Shown here in pieces: positions 44,063 to 53,314 of a stretch of 64,000 bases of DNA. The notes under the pieces were generated by a model. The model was given only the letters and a program-made list of their open reading frames with translations. It did no database searches and was not told where the DNA came from. Position numbers and translations under genes: made by a program. The stretch lies in NCBI RefSeq assembly GCF_000428725.1, contig NZ_AUAM01000016.1:1-64000 (forward strand). The letters run 5' to 3'. Each line of letters starts with the position of its first letter. Within the stretch, counting starts at the first letter, position 1. Source of the DNA: Psychromonas aquimarina ATCC BAA-1526. Lineage in GTDB: Bacteria > Pseudomonadota > Gammaproteobacteria > Enterobacterales > Psychromonadaceae.

Positions 44063-45574
44063 TTACAGCCTAGGTAAAACGACCTGTAATTCTGTACCCG
44101 GTGATTTACTCTCAGACTGAGTGGTGAGTATGAATTTTCCGCCCAGAACCTGCACCCGTTCGCGCATGCCGCGTAAACCAAATCCGCCTAAGGTATCTTC
44201 CTGCTTAAATCCTATGCCGTTATCTTTAACCGACAGATAGGCCTGCTGCTGAAAAGTAAGGGTAATTGTTGCTTCTGTAGCCTGCGCGTATTTGACCATA
44301 TTATTTAAAGCTTCCTGACAGATACGGTACAGGGTGACATTTGTGGCATCGCTTAGTTCTGCATCCATATTTTCAGGCTCATTCCAGATAACGGTGGTTT
44401 TTATACCGTGTGCTTCACACTCTAACTCGCGCACTAACTGCTGCACGGCTTCTTTAAGGCCCAGATCATCTAAGGTTTTCGGACGCAGACGGGTAAGCAG
44501 TCCTTTGGTGGTGTCGTAAATATTAAGTGATAGATTTTCAATGGTTGACGCGCAGCGCTCACCCACCTGAGTATTTTCAATACGCTTGAGAATACTCGCC
44601 TGAGTGCGGATAGCGGTAATATTCTGGCCTATCTCATCGTGCAGTTCGCGTGCAATATCACGGCGCACAGATTCTTCTGCTTTAATAAGCTCTCGGGATA
44701 AGTTGTGATTTCTAGCTAATTCGTGACGCAGTTTCTGATTCAGCTCCCGCTGGCGCTGAATGCCCATGCCTAATAATATACCGGTCAGGCTTTGCGCCGA
44801 AAGAGACAGCAGCAGATCGGTAATTTCCATATGGCTGACACCGTTACGCGCCACAATTAACGCGATGCTGTTAAGCAGGGTACCGAGCAGAGCGCCTTTC
44901 CAGCCGTAGCGGAAAGCCAGCAGTATAATAGGTATGGCTAAACAAAAGGGTGCAAAGCGCCGCAGTTCATCGGGCAGGCCGAGCTGCACAATAATATTCA
45001 GGGCAAATAACAGCACATAAAAGATAATATGGCGGCTGCGCATTTCAACGGGTTTGGCGACCAGATTAACGGTTAACGGCATCCAGACATTCTGAAACAG
45101 ATAACTCCATATTAAATAGCAGCTGGGCACCAGCATTAATCCGCCGGTTACGCTGACTAAAAATACCATGCCGGCAGAATCTAACCAGAACTCCAGTATA
45201 AATGTATTAACCAGGGCGGCGGTTAATATCACTACACCCATTACGCACAGTCTGCGCAGCTGCGAACCGTAATAATATTTCTGCGCATACCATACAAGCG
45301 GGATACTGCTGAGGCTGGCAATAATAACGGCTATCCACTGCGGCTGCTCAAGTAAAATCGCTAATGATACCATCAGCCATAATTCTGCGCCGTATACAGC
45401 GGGCCAGTAACGTTTTTCGCTATGCAGGGTAATACCAAGACGAAGCGCAAAGGGAAACAGCAGGATCGCCAGTTCCGGCTCGACAATAAAGGAGTAGGAC
45501 AGCATCCATAGACAGAACCAGCTGCACGATACCAGCAGCCAGCTGCATAATGATGTTATCCAGATATTAGGCAC
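44063..45574 (-). CDS. uhpB: UhpB sensor histidine kinase
   Basis: This 503-residue protein has about eight N-terminal membrane segments (MASE1-like, including LFPFALRLGITLHSEKRYWP, which parallels E. coli UhpB). It then has a HisKA_3 dimerisation helix with H312 in IARELHDEIGQ and an ATPase domain (DNGIGF, GGFGLRGMRERV). It phosphorylates UhpA on UhpC signalling. The start is GTG; its first base overlaps the last base of the uhpA stop (TAGTG), so translation is coupled. Confidence 0.95.
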   Translation of the reverse strand: MPNIWITSLCSWLLVSCSWFCLWMLSYSFIVEPELAILLFPFALRLGITLHSEKRYWPAVYGAELWLMVSLAILLEQPQWIAVIIASLSSIPLVWYAQKYYYGSQLRRLCVMGVVILTAALVNTFILEFWLDSAGMVFLVSVTGGLMLVPSCYLIWSYLFQNVWMPLTVNLVAKPVEMRSRHIIFYVLLFALNIIVQLGLPDELRRFAPFCLAIPIILLAFRYGWKGALLGTLLNSIALIVARNGVSHMEITDLLLSLSAQSLTGILLGMGIQRQRELNQKLRHELARNHNLSRELIKAEESVRRDIARELHDEIGQNITAIRTQASILKRIENTQVGERCASTIENLSLNIYDTTKGLLTRLRPKTLDDLGLKEAVQQLVRELECEAHGIKTTVIWNEPENMDAELSDATNVTLYRICQEALNNMVKYAQATEATITLTFQQQAYLSVKDNGIGFKQEDTLGGFGLRGMRERVQVLGGKFILTTQSESKSPGTELQVVLPRL

Positions 45575-46182
45575 TATAGCGCTTCACCGGCAAAGTGTTT
45601 TGCCAGTTCGACATTATTCTGCACGTTAAGTTTATCCATCGCATTAGCACGATGTACATGTACGGTTTTATGGCTTAATCCGAGGCGTACCGCAACGGTT
45701 TTTACATTTAAACCGAGGGCTAGCATGGAGCCTACCTGATGTTCGCGTTTAGTCAGCTGAGTAATCGGTTTACGGCCGCTGTCCGGTGTGACTAACTGCA
45801 TGGTGATATCCGGTGTTAAATAACAGCCGCCGCCGGCAACTGTGCGTACTGCCTGGACCAGTTCATCGGGGCTGCAGCGTTTGGTTAAATAACCGCGCGC
45901 GCCTGATTCCAGGGCTTTTTCTACAATAGCAACGGAATCATGCACACTAAGCATAATGCAGGAGATACCTTTGGGCAGATCGCCTAATAAAGACAGACCG
46001 CTCTCATCGGGCATGGAGATATCGATAATGCATACGTCGCTGTTCAGGCCGGGCAGACCGTTACGCGCTTCTGCTGCTGAGCTGAATTCTCCGGCAACCT
46101 CTATATCGGTTTCCAGTGACAGCAGTTGTGCGAATCCAGAGCGCACAATGATGTGATCATCAACGAGGGCAACTTTGATCAT
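45574..46182 (-). CDS. uhpA: UhpA response regulator
   Basis: This 202-residue NarL/FixJ regulator starts at the ATG at 46182 ([20 protein letters not shown]), matching the start of E. coli UhpA; the longer frame adds 57 unrelated residues. The receiver has D8-D9, D54 as phosphorylation site ([10 protein letters not shown]) and K106 in [11 protein letters not shown]. The C-terminal LuxR-type helix-turn-helix reads [20 protein letters not shown]. It should activate uhpT. In this window its gene lies downstream of uhpT, separated by a terminator. Confidence 0.96.
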   Translation of the reverse strand: MIKVALVDDHIIVRSGFAQLLSLETDIEVAGEFSSAAEARNGLPGLNSDVCIIDISMPDESGLSLLGDLPKGISCIMLSVHDSVAIVEKALESGARGYLTKRCSPDELVQAVRTVAGGGCYLTPDITMQLVTPDSGRKPITQLTKREHQVGSMLALGLNVKTVAVRLGLSHKTVHVHRANAMDKLNVQNNVELAKHFAGEAL

Positions 46183-46457
46183 GTTAATATATCCAGAGAG
46201 AGGGAAAATGCGTAAATTACTATTATCCCGGAACGTAAGCAATAGCGTTGCGCTAAACAAGACTGGGCAAACTGTTCTTAATATCTTTATTATCCACATA
46301 AGACTGCAGAGATACTCTGTCCTGCCATGTAAGTGAATGAATTCATTATTCAAATCAAGACCTGTTTGCAGGCAGGAAAAAGTGCACTTTAATCAGATAA
46401 TAAACTCAATTATTAACTAAAAATTTGTAAATCAGCATCTTTTAGGCTGCAGTAAAT

Positions 46458-46494
46458 AAAAAATCCCCGCCCTTAGAATAAGAGTGAGGATTTT
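46458..46494 (-). terminator. intrinsic terminator of uhpT
   Basis: The stem AAAATCC/GGATTTT, extendable by G-T pairs, is followed on the minus strand by TTTTTTATTT. It isolates uhpT from uhpABC. The remaining 46183-46457 must carry the uhpA promoter; I see no clear operator there. Confidence 0.75.
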
Positions 46495-46523
46495 GTTTTA
46501 TCTGCACAGTTTGTCAGCTTGTA

Positions 46524-47927
46524 TTAAGCAGATTGTGCTGCCAGCATCTCGCGGTGAATACGTTTTTCACGGCGGATTTTCTTCTCTTCTGCAATAGCAA
46601 CAAACAGCAGCAGAGCAATACAAACAGCTGCCGAAGCATCTAAGGCGGCAAACGTACCTGCCCAGCCGGTCAGGCCGAAGATAGGGGTGCCGTCGGCAAT
46701 CATACCTAAACCTAGTTTGGCAAAACTGTCACCGATAAGGTAGGCAAATGTACCTTTAACACCATCGGCTACACTGATTGCTTTTTTCGGTACGAAACCA
46801 ACAGCGGCAACACCAATCAGCAGCTGCGGACCGAATACCAGAAAGCCAAGTACAAACAGTGAACCAAGGTACATATATTCATTGCTTGCGGTGCGGTAAA
46901 ACTCTAGAGCAAAAATGATTAATACTAGTGAAACACAGGCAACAATCGCACGTCGGCCGTTAGCCAGATCCGAAAGGTAACCCCACATCAGTGTACCGAC
47001 CAGAGCGCCGACTTCAAACAGGGTAAAACCTGTGATTGCTGTTTCTTTTGAAAGACCAAGTTCCTGGAAAGCATAAACCGTAGACCACTGATCGATACCG
47101 ATACGTACGATATACAGGAAGATATTAGCAAAACATAATAACCAGATAACTTTGTTTTTCAGAATGTACTTAACGAAGATTTCACGTTTAGTCATTTTGT
47201 TTTCTTCAGCTTCAATATCTTCAGTGCTGACTTCTTCATCAAAAAGCTCTTCTACTTTACCTAAACCGTAAGCTTCCGGTGAATCGCTGCCGAATCGCAG
47301 ACCGATAAAACCAACCACAATGGCAATCATAGACGGGAAAATAAACATACCGATAACGTGACCGCCGAACAGGTAGTTCGAGCCGAATAGAGCAACACCG
47401 GCAGCGGCTGCACCGCCTACGTTATGCGACATATTCCATAAACCCAGGTAGGAACCGCGTTTATTACGAGGGGTCCATTTGGTAATGGTTGAATAACTTG
47501 AAGGGCCGCCGGTACTCTGGAAGAAACCGCTCAGAGCATAGAAAGCCATCATCAGAAATAAACTGATGCTTGAACCGCCCATACTCATACTGAAACCTAT
47601 CATGGCGATACCGGACAGAATCAGCATAAACGGCAGGAACTGTTTGGTATTTTTCCCATCGGCGTAATAGGAAACAACGGTTTTACCAATACCATAGGTG
47701 ATCGAGAATCCCAGACCGATCAGACCCAGATCAGTCATCGACAGGCCGTAGGTAGTGATCATGTCATTCTGTGCAATGTTAAAGTTCTTACGCACTAAAT
47801 ACATTGCCATATAACCGATAAATACAACCAGGTATGACTGCATAAATGGTTTGAACCACATTTTACGTCGTTCTTCGACGGACAGGTTGAGGGTCGGTTT
47901 TCTGACCTGATCCAACAGCTTAAACAT
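46524..47927 (-). CDS. uhpT: UhpT hexose-6-phosphate:phosphate antiporter
   Basis: This 467-residue transporter is close to the E. coli length (463). It shows the UhpT pattern from the N-terminus ([38 protein letters not shown]) and [17 protein letters not shown]. It exchanges external glucose-, fructose- or mannose-6-phosphate for phosphate in the inner membrane. The gene is upstream of uhpABC here, not downstream as in E. coli. The long 364-base upstream region holds an inverted repeat at 48152. Confidence 0.94.
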   Translation of the reverse strand: MFKLLDQVRKPTLNLSVEERRKMWFKPFMQSYLVVFIGYMAMYLVRKNFNIAQNDMITTYGLSMTDLGLIGLGFSITYGIGKTVVSYYADGKNTKQFLPFMLILSGIAMIGFSMSMGGSSISLFLMMAFYALSGFFQSTGGPSSYSTITKWTPRNKRGSYLGLWNMSHNVGGAAAAGVALFGSNYLFGGHVIGMFIFPSMIAIVVGFIGLRFGSDSPEAYGLGKVEELFDEEVSTEDIEAEENKMTKREIFVKYILKNKVIWLLCFANIFLYIVRIGIDQWSTVYAFQELGLSKETAITGFTLFEVGALVGTLMWGYLSDLANGRRAIVACVSLVLIIFALEFYRTASNEYMYLGSLFVLGFLVFGPQLLIGVAAVGFVPKKAISVADGVKGTFAYLIGDSFAKLGLGMIADGTPIFGLTGWAGTFAALDASAAVCIALLLFVAIAEEKKIRREKRIHREMLAAQSA

Positions 47928-48151
47928 ATGAAATCCTCAATAGATTTATTCAAAAATAGGTATATGTTTACAGAATGCTGCTAATGTCAGTACCCGGTAA
48001 ACAGGGACTGGTTATGATCAAAGTACTTTGTTCAGGCTCTTGAATAGAAATGCTGTTTTCTACTCGCCTGACACCGCTACTGATCAACCAGATATGAGAC
48101 CGAGTTTAAAGGGTTAATATTGCCGGGGCTTGAGAAGGCGGCTTACAGTGG

Positions 48152-48168
48152 TTAGGAAAAATTCCTAG
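48152..48168. promoter_or_regulatory. inverted repeat upstream of uhpT
   Basis: TAGGAA-AAA-TTCCTA is a perfect palindrome about 225 bases before the uhpT start. A copy with two changes lies about 150 bases before manA (49632), and the flanking T-rich bases also match. A UhpA or related site is possible. Otherwise the 47928-48291 gap has no gene. Confidence 0.4.
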
Positions 48169-48291
48169 TTTTAGTTTTTTGTCTTAAAAAGCGTGAGCAG
48201 AGTCATGTTTTGGGATCTAGGGAAATGGGACTAATTTGCAGGTAAAAAGCAGGTCCAAGAAAGAGATAATATACTTGAACCCGCGCACTAG

Positions 48292-49479
48292 CTAACAGTA
48301 AGCTCTTGCCAGTGTGCCCTTAGTGCTGATGCTGTATTCCTGTGCATAGGCGGGAATAAAAACTGCCTGGCCTTTATTAAAGATAATCTCTTCACCAGAA
48401 CTGTGCACCAGTGAGGCCTCGGCATCAACTGCAAACAGTATTTCAGCAGTATCAACCTGCAGCTGCTGTTTCTGCGGCTGTTTATAAACAGAGAAGCGGA
48501 AGTCATCAACCGGCACCAGGTAATGTTCACTGTTCTGTTCACGGACAGGCTCTAGACAAAGCTGCTCATACTTAAGCGCATTAAAACGGGTTTTATCGAT
48601 AAGTTCAGCGACATCAATATACTTCGGGGTTAATCCTGCGCGCAGCACGTTATCTGAGTTGGCCATAATCTCTAACGCCGTACCGTGGATATAAGCGTGG
48701 GGGGTGCCTGCATCTAAAAACATCGCCTGACCAGGCTGCAGGGTCACAGTGTGTAAAAACAGCGGCGAAAACAGGCCGATATCACCCGGGTATTGTTCTT
48801 TCAGCTGCATAATAAGCTCAAAGCGCGTGGCACTCTGCTGTGCCGCATAGTGTAGAAGATGTTCGATGGCCTGATCTTTCTGTTCACTGTGCAGGCTCAG
48901 TACCGCTGAAAAAAATCGCGCCAGTCCCTGCTCACAGAAGTCTGCTTTAAAATGGTTAAGCGCTTCGTTCAGACTGCTGATATCTAGACGGTCAAAATCA
49001 TCGGCAATCGTCTGCAAGTCTCTAAAACCATTCATTGCCTGATACTTTGTTAACGCAAAAACCAGTTCCGGTTTATGGTTGGCATCGCGATAATTACGGT
49101 TCGAAGCATCCTGAGCAATACCGGACTTTTCTTCTAAAGCAAAACCTGTTTCAGCCTGCTGTTTATTTGGATGAACCTGTACGGACAGGGCTTTTTCTGC
49201 CGCTAGGACTTTAAACAGAAAAGGCATTGCTTTAAAAGCCGCGCTGCGCCCGAGAACGGCATCAATATCTGAAGCGATAAAATCGGAAAGCAGAATTTCA
49301 TGCTCTCCGCTGCAGATTTTAGAACAGCCGTTAGGGTGATCACCCATCCACATTTCCGCCTGAGGCTCCTGCTGAGGATTAGCCGTATCAAAAAGTGCTG
49401 TCATTGAGTCAGTACTTCCCCAGGCATAGTTTTGAATTGTATTATTCATTAGAAAGAAATTAGATTGCAGGTTTTTCAT
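48292..49479 (-). CDS. manA: mannose-6-phosphate isomerase, class I
   Basis: This 395-residue type I phosphomannose isomerase (E. coli 391) has the N-terminal IQNYAWGS, the zinc-binding QVHPNK and HKPELVFAL blocks, and GTPHAY with the active-site surroundings. It interconverts mannose-6-phosphate and fructose-6-phosphate, the step that brings mannose into glycolysis. The start is uncertain: ATG at 49479 is given; GTG at 49488 or ATG at 49449 are possible. It sits between uhpT and a fructose-type IIABC on the same strand, fitting entry of mannose by either route. Confidence 0.95.
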   Translation of the reverse strand: MKNLQSNFFLMNNTIQNYAWGSTDSMTALFDTANPQQEPQAEMWMGDHPNGCSKICSGEHEILLSDFIASDIDAVLGRSAAFKAMPFLFKVLAAEKALSVQVHPNKQQAETGFALEEKSGIAQDASNRNYRDANHKPELVFALTKYQAMNGFRDLQTIADDFDRLDISSLNEALNHFKADFCEQGLARFFSAVLSLHSEQKDQAIEHLLHYAAQQSATRFELIMQLKEQYPGDIGLFSPLFLHTVTLQPGQAMFLDAGTPHAYIHGTALEIMANSDNVLRAGLTPKYIDVAELIDKTRFNALKYEQLCLEPVREQNSEHYLVPVDDFRFSVYKQPQKQQLQVDTAEILFAVDAEASLVHSSGEEIIFNKGQAVFIPAYAQEYSISTKGTLARAYC

Positions 49480-49631
49480 GATGTTCACGGCCTTAACTGT
49501 GGTGATTCAGATTGTCGTTCAGGGAGCTTTTAACTTTTAAAAGCAGGCTGCTGTTTAAATGTAATTTGTCGAATATGGTAAAATTTTAAATCTTATATTA
49601 CAACTAAGCTTGAGACAGGGACCTAAACTCT

Positions 49632-49648
49632 TTAGGAAAAATGCTTAG
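49632..49648. promoter_or_regulatory. inverted-repeat-like site upstream of manA
   Basis: TAGGAAAAATGCTTA differs at two of 15 positions from the uhpT palindrome (48153) and shares the following TAGTTTT run. This points to a common regulator for uhpT and manA. The gap 49480-49708 has no gene. Confidence 0.4.
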
Positions 49649-49708
49649 TTTTTGATGGTTTATGTATAAAAGACGCTAAAGGCTAAAACCGAGAACTGAA
49701 GTAATGAA

Positions 49709-49738
49709 ACTGGAGAGTCGTATTTCATAAACTCCAGT
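49709..49738 (-). terminator. hairpin after the IIABC gene
   Basis: A 7-bp stem (ACTGGAG with CTCCAGT) with a 16-base loop has a short T-run after it on the minus strand. Moderate terminator, separating IIABC from manA. Confidence 0.45.
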
Positions 49739-49792
49739 CTCGATTTTATAACAAGCTTAACTGTCTTTTTTCTGTTTAAACCATCGAGGCTG

Positions 49793-51700
49793 TTAATTTA
49801 AGACCATTTCTGGTGTTGTTTTAGCCTGACGATACTTCTTTAAGGTGATCACGATAACCGCTGTTGCCAATGCGCCGGCCGCCATACAAAGCAGTGCTAA
49901 CACTGGTTTGTTCATTACGCCCAGCAGCGCAACAATCGGACCGCCGTGAGCAACACTGTTAGTGATGCCGAATGAGAAAGCCATTACCGCCGCCAGCATA
50001 CTGCCGAGGATATTAGCCGGGATAACCGATAGCGGATCTTGAGCTGCAAATGGAATTGCACCTTCAGAAATTCCCACTAAACCCATTGCACCTGATGCTT
50101 TACCTGTTTCCAGTTCTGAGTCAGTGAATACACCGATTTTACGTCCGATCAGCGTTGCTAATCCCATGCCTAGCGGTGCCACGGGAATTGCACAGGCCAT
50201 TGCGCCCATAAACTGGGTCTGACCGTTGGCAATCATGCCCACCGAGAAAAGGAAAGCCACTTTGTTAAACGGACCGCCCATATCAAAACCAGCCATGCCG
50301 CCGAGAACGATACCCAGCAGAATAACATTACCTGTGCTGAGGTTGATCAGTACCTGGTTTAACCATTCCATTAAATCAGCAATCGGTGCGCCGATCACAA
50401 AAATAAACAGTGACGATATAAACAGGGTCCCCAGGATCGGTGCAATCATAATCGGTACTAAAGGCAGTACCATTTTGTGATAGCGTCGAGTGGCAATCCA
50501 GCGCACAAAGTAACCGACTAATAAACCCGCAAGGATAGCGCCGAGAAAACCTGTTGAACCTGGTGCATCATAGAAAGAGCCGTTATTAGCAATCCAGCCG
50601 CCGATAAAACCGGGAACCAGGGCAGGGCGGTCGCCAATTGCAAAAGCAATATAACCGGCCAGAACAGGAATCATCAGAGTAAATGCAATAACACCTACAT
50701 CTAAGACCGACTGCCATAAGCTGCCTTCAGGAATCGCCATGCCGGCATCAGTTGGTTCGCCGCCGAGGGCCAGAGAAATGGCGATTAAAATACCGCCGGT
50801 TACCACAAACGGAATCATATGCGAGACGCCGTTCATCAGATAGGTATAAAGCTCCGAGCGGCTGCTGGATACAGGACTGCTTTCTGCGCTTTTATCTGCC
50901 GCTGAACCTGCCTGATAGGGCGGTGCATCGAGTACCTGAGTGATTAATTTCTGCGCATTTTTAATGGGCTCTTTAACACTGGTTTTAATCAGCTTTTTAC
51001 CTGCAAAGCGGGTCATATCAACCTGTTTATCACAGCTGACGATAACTGCATCTGCTCGTCTTATCTCTTCATCGCTCGGGCTGTTTTTTACCCCGATTGA
51101 GCCGTTGGTCTCCACTTTCATCTCATAACCCATGGCCGCGCCTGCATTTTCCAGCGCTTCCGCGGCTAGATAGGTATGAGCAATGCCGGCGGGACAGCCG
51201 GTAACACCAATAATGAAACCTTTACTTTGTCCTTCGGCGGCTGCCACCGTTTCTTTTTTAGCAAGCAGCAGAGAAAGTGCCTCCTGGGAGCTTTCTGCCT
51301 GCATTATTTTATCAATAAAACCATCTTCAATTAGTTTTGATGATAACGAAGCCAGTACATCAATATGATGGTCACCGCCGTTAAGCGGTGAAGCGATCAT
51401 AAAAAACAGTTTCGACAGTTCGCCGTCTTCTGCACCGTAGTCAATACCTGCGCGACTGACTCCGATTGCAACCGCCGGGCTACTGACGGCCGCACTTTTT
51501 GCATGAGGCAGTGCAACACCTTCATCGAACCCGGTGTTACCGAGCTCCTCGCGTGCTTTAACATCAGCGATGAACTGTTCTCGCTGATCCACTTTGCCGT
51601 TTTTGACCAGCAGATCGGCCAGTTCTTCGAACACCTGCTCCTTGCTGGATGCTTTTAAGTTTAAGCAGATAAGGCTTTCATTAATGAGTGTATTAATCAT
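49793..51700 (-). CDS. fructose-type PTS IIABC transporter, probably for mannose
   Basis: This 635-residue protein joins IIA (H66 in VALPHAKS), IIB (C169 in TGCPAGIAHTYLAAE) and IIC (HMIPFVTGGILIA; GMAGFDMGGPFNKVAFLF; ISEGAIPFAAQDPL). The IIA-IIB-IIC order occurs in E. coli MngA (mannosylglycerate) and in FruA-like proteins; B. subtilis ManP (mannose) uses the same domains. With manA next and five alpha-mannosidases in the window, mannose or a mannoside is the best guess. Operator-like blocks lie upstream at 51764-51810, shared with AraC regulator B on the other side. Confidence 0.92.
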   Translation of the reverse strand: MINTLINESLICLNLKASSKEQVFEELADLLVKNGKVDQREQFIADVKAREELGNTGFDEGVALPHAKSAAVSSPAVAIGVSRAGIDYGAEDGELSKLFFMIASPLNGGDHHIDVLASLSSKLIEDGFIDKIMQAESSQEALSLLLAKKETVAAAEGQSKGFIIGVTGCPAGIAHTYLAAEALENAGAAMGYEMKVETNGSIGVKNSPSDEEIRRADAVIVSCDKQVDMTRFAGKKLIKTSVKEPIKNAQKLITQVLDAPPYQAGSAADKSAESSPVSSSRSELYTYLMNGVSHMIPFVVTGGILIAISLALGGEPTDAGMAIPEGSLWQSVLDVGVIAFTLMIPVLAGYIAFAIGDRPALVPGFIGGWIANNGSFYDAPGSTGFLGAILAGLLVGYFVRWIATRRYHKMVLPLVPIMIAPILGTLFISSLFIFVIGAPIADLMEWLNQVLINLSTGNVILLGIVLGGMAGFDMGGPFNKVAFLFSVGMIANGQTQFMGAMACAIPVAPLGMGLATLIGRKIGVFTDSELETGKASGAMGLVGISEGAIPFAAQDPLSVIPANILGSMLAAVMAFSFGITNSVAHGGPIVALLGVMNKPVLALLCMAAGALATAVIVITLKKYRQAKTTPEMVLN

Positions 51701-51763
51701 AGCGGTTCCTTGGGTTGTGCCTGTTGAAGAAATATATATTTATAGTATCGGAGAACAGGAACA

Positions 51764-51810
51764 TTTTTAGTAGTGGAGCCAGTAAGCATTTACTGGATTA
51801 TTGTAACGCC
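51764..51810. promoter_or_regulatory. candidate operator between IIABC and AraC regulator B
   Basis: TTTAGTAG (51766) and CTGGATTATTGTAACGCC (51793) match the pair at 8716/8743 in sequence and in the 35-base spacing. It lies 93-110 bases before the IIABC start in the divergent gap with the AraC gene, a natural place for that regulator to bind. Confidence 0.5.
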
Positions 51811-52017
51811 AATAAAATAGTGTGATCTTCGTTATGTTTTCATTAAAGCATTGATTTTGCTTACCGCTGGTTTTTAACGTGTTGATTTTATAGGTGTTAT
51901 TTTTAATGGTTATGATAATTAGTGGAATTTTTAATAAATATTTGTAGTCTACTAAGACTATTTAGTTGGACTCATGTTGTCTTTGAAGTGCAATAAATAT
52001 GCATGTTGAATAATTAA

Positions 52018-52033
52018 TGTGAACTAGGTCACA
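52018..52033. promoter_or_regulatory. CRP site upstream of AraC regulator B
   Basis: TGTGA-ACTAGG-TCACA is a perfect two-arm match to the CRP consensus. It ends 31 bases before the first possible start of the AraC gene. Glucose control of the divergent AraC/IIABC pair is likely. Confidence 0.65.
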
Positions 52034-52064
52034 GTGGCTCCCCGGCGCCTTAGGCTAAGATGCA

Positions 52065-52949
52065 GTGAAATTTATTCAACAGGTAAAAGTTGTGAATGCC
52101 GACTCCATTATTTTTACGGATCTGTTAGAAAGTGTAATCAGCGAAAAAGAAAGTATCCAGAATATCTGGTTTGCAACGGATAAACATGATCCGCCGCCGT
52201 TCAGTTATCAGGTGAATTTCCCCCGCCTGGAGATAGTCATTTCCGGTATGTACCGTAATCAGTTAGATGATCCGGAAACCGGCATTACTGAAGTCGATTT
52301 ATGTGTGGGAGATGCGCTTTTTATTCCTCCTAACAGCTGGAATAAACCGGACTGGGATACGACCTGCTCGGTGTTAAGTCTGCTTTTCGGCAAACGTCAG
52401 CTGGGTTTTAGTTTAGTCAGTAAAAACAAGGGCGAAACGCAGTTTTATGATGTGCAGAAATTCAGTATCGCCGCCCGGACCGGGCATGCTGTAGACGGGA
52501 TTTTATCCGCTTTGAACAGTCTGGCTGGTGAACCGGTTAAACATCCCATGGACAACCATCTGTTGCTGGCACTGCTGACCTACAGCAGGAGCATGGCTTT
52601 TGCATCTGAGGCGAATATCAAAAGCAGAAGTGAGGATACTTACCAGAGCATCTGTATCTATATTCAGGAAAATTTTCACCGTGCGATTACCCGCGACAGT
52701 ATAGCTGCACGTTTTAATGTGTCTGCTAATCATCTTTCCCGTCTGTTTCGTAAACAGGGGCATATGCGTTTAAGTGATTATATTATATGGGTACGTCTGG
52801 AGCGTGCAAAATTTATGCTTAGTAAATATCCTTTTCGTTTACATGAAGTAGCGGTCCGCTGCGGCTTTCAGGATGTGAACTATTTCTGCCGGGTATTTAA
52901 GATACGCACCGGGAAAACGCCGAGTGAATACCGGTTAAGTCTGAAATAG
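52065..52949 (+). CDS. AraC-family regulator (B)
   Basis: This protein of up to 294 residues is a close paralogue of regulator A (39788). It has the same sensing-domain landmarks (GDALFIPPNSWNKPDWD; CSVLSLLFGKRQLGFSLVS) and helix-turn-helices (DSIAARFNVSANHLSRLFRK; RLHEVAVRCGFQDVNYFCRV). Start choice is open: GTG at 52065, or GTG at 52092, which has AGG before it and matches the start of regulator A better. It is divergent from IIABC and precedes IIB by 56 bases, so it may be the activator of both arms. Confidence 0.92.
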   Translation: MKFIQQVKVVNADSIIFTDLLESVISEKESIQNIWFATDKHDPPPFSYQVNFPRLEIVISGMYRNQLDDPETGITEVDLCVGDALFIPPNSWNKPDWDTTCSVLSLLFGKRQLGFSLVSKNKGETQFYDVQKFSIAARTGHAVDGILSALNSLAGEPVKHPMDNHLLLALLTYSRSMAFASEANIKSRSEDTYQSICIYIQENFHRAITRDSIAARFNVSANHLSRLFRKQGHMRLSDYIIWVRLERAKFMLSKYPFRLHEVAVRCGFQDVNYFCRVFKIRTGKTPSEYRLSLK

Positions 52950-53005
52950 GTTTTCGGCTGCAATCCCTGGCATTTGTTGTTTTAAAAAAACTTTAGGAAA
53001 ATAAA

Positions 53006-53314
53006 ATGAAAAATATAGTGGCGGTAACTGCTTGTCCTACGGGCATTGCACATACTTATATGGCTGCCGACCTGCTTAGAAAAGGCGCACAGAAACTCGG
53101 CATTCATATTCGTGTGGAAACGCAGGGAGCGATGGGGATAGAGAATCAGTTAACCCCGCAGGATATTGCTCAGGCGGATCTGGTATTGATTGTTTCTGAT
53201 ATAGAAATTGAACAGACGGCGCGTTTTCACGGAAAAACTATCAGCACAGCCAGTATTGAGTCTGCGCTTACCGATGCTGATCAAGTGTTACAGGACTGCC
53301 TGCCGTTATGCTGA
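53006..53314 (+). CDS. fructose-type PTS IIB component
   Basis: This 102-residue IIB has the loop TACPTGIAHTYMAAD (C10) and is nearest by eye to the IIB at 8347. AGGAAA precedes the ATG. Its stop overlaps the start of the next gene by seven bases, so translation of the two is coupled. No IIC follows. Confidence 0.92.
   Translation: MKNIVAVTACPTGIAHTYMAADLLRKGAQKLGIHIRVETQGAMGIENQLTPQDIAQADLVLIVSDIEIEQTARFHGKTISTASIESALTDADQVLQDCLPLC

Noticed and set aside
52503-52763. minus-strand open frame within AraC regulator B
   Set aside because: Antisense to the conserved helix-turn-helix; coding signal belongs to the AraC frame.
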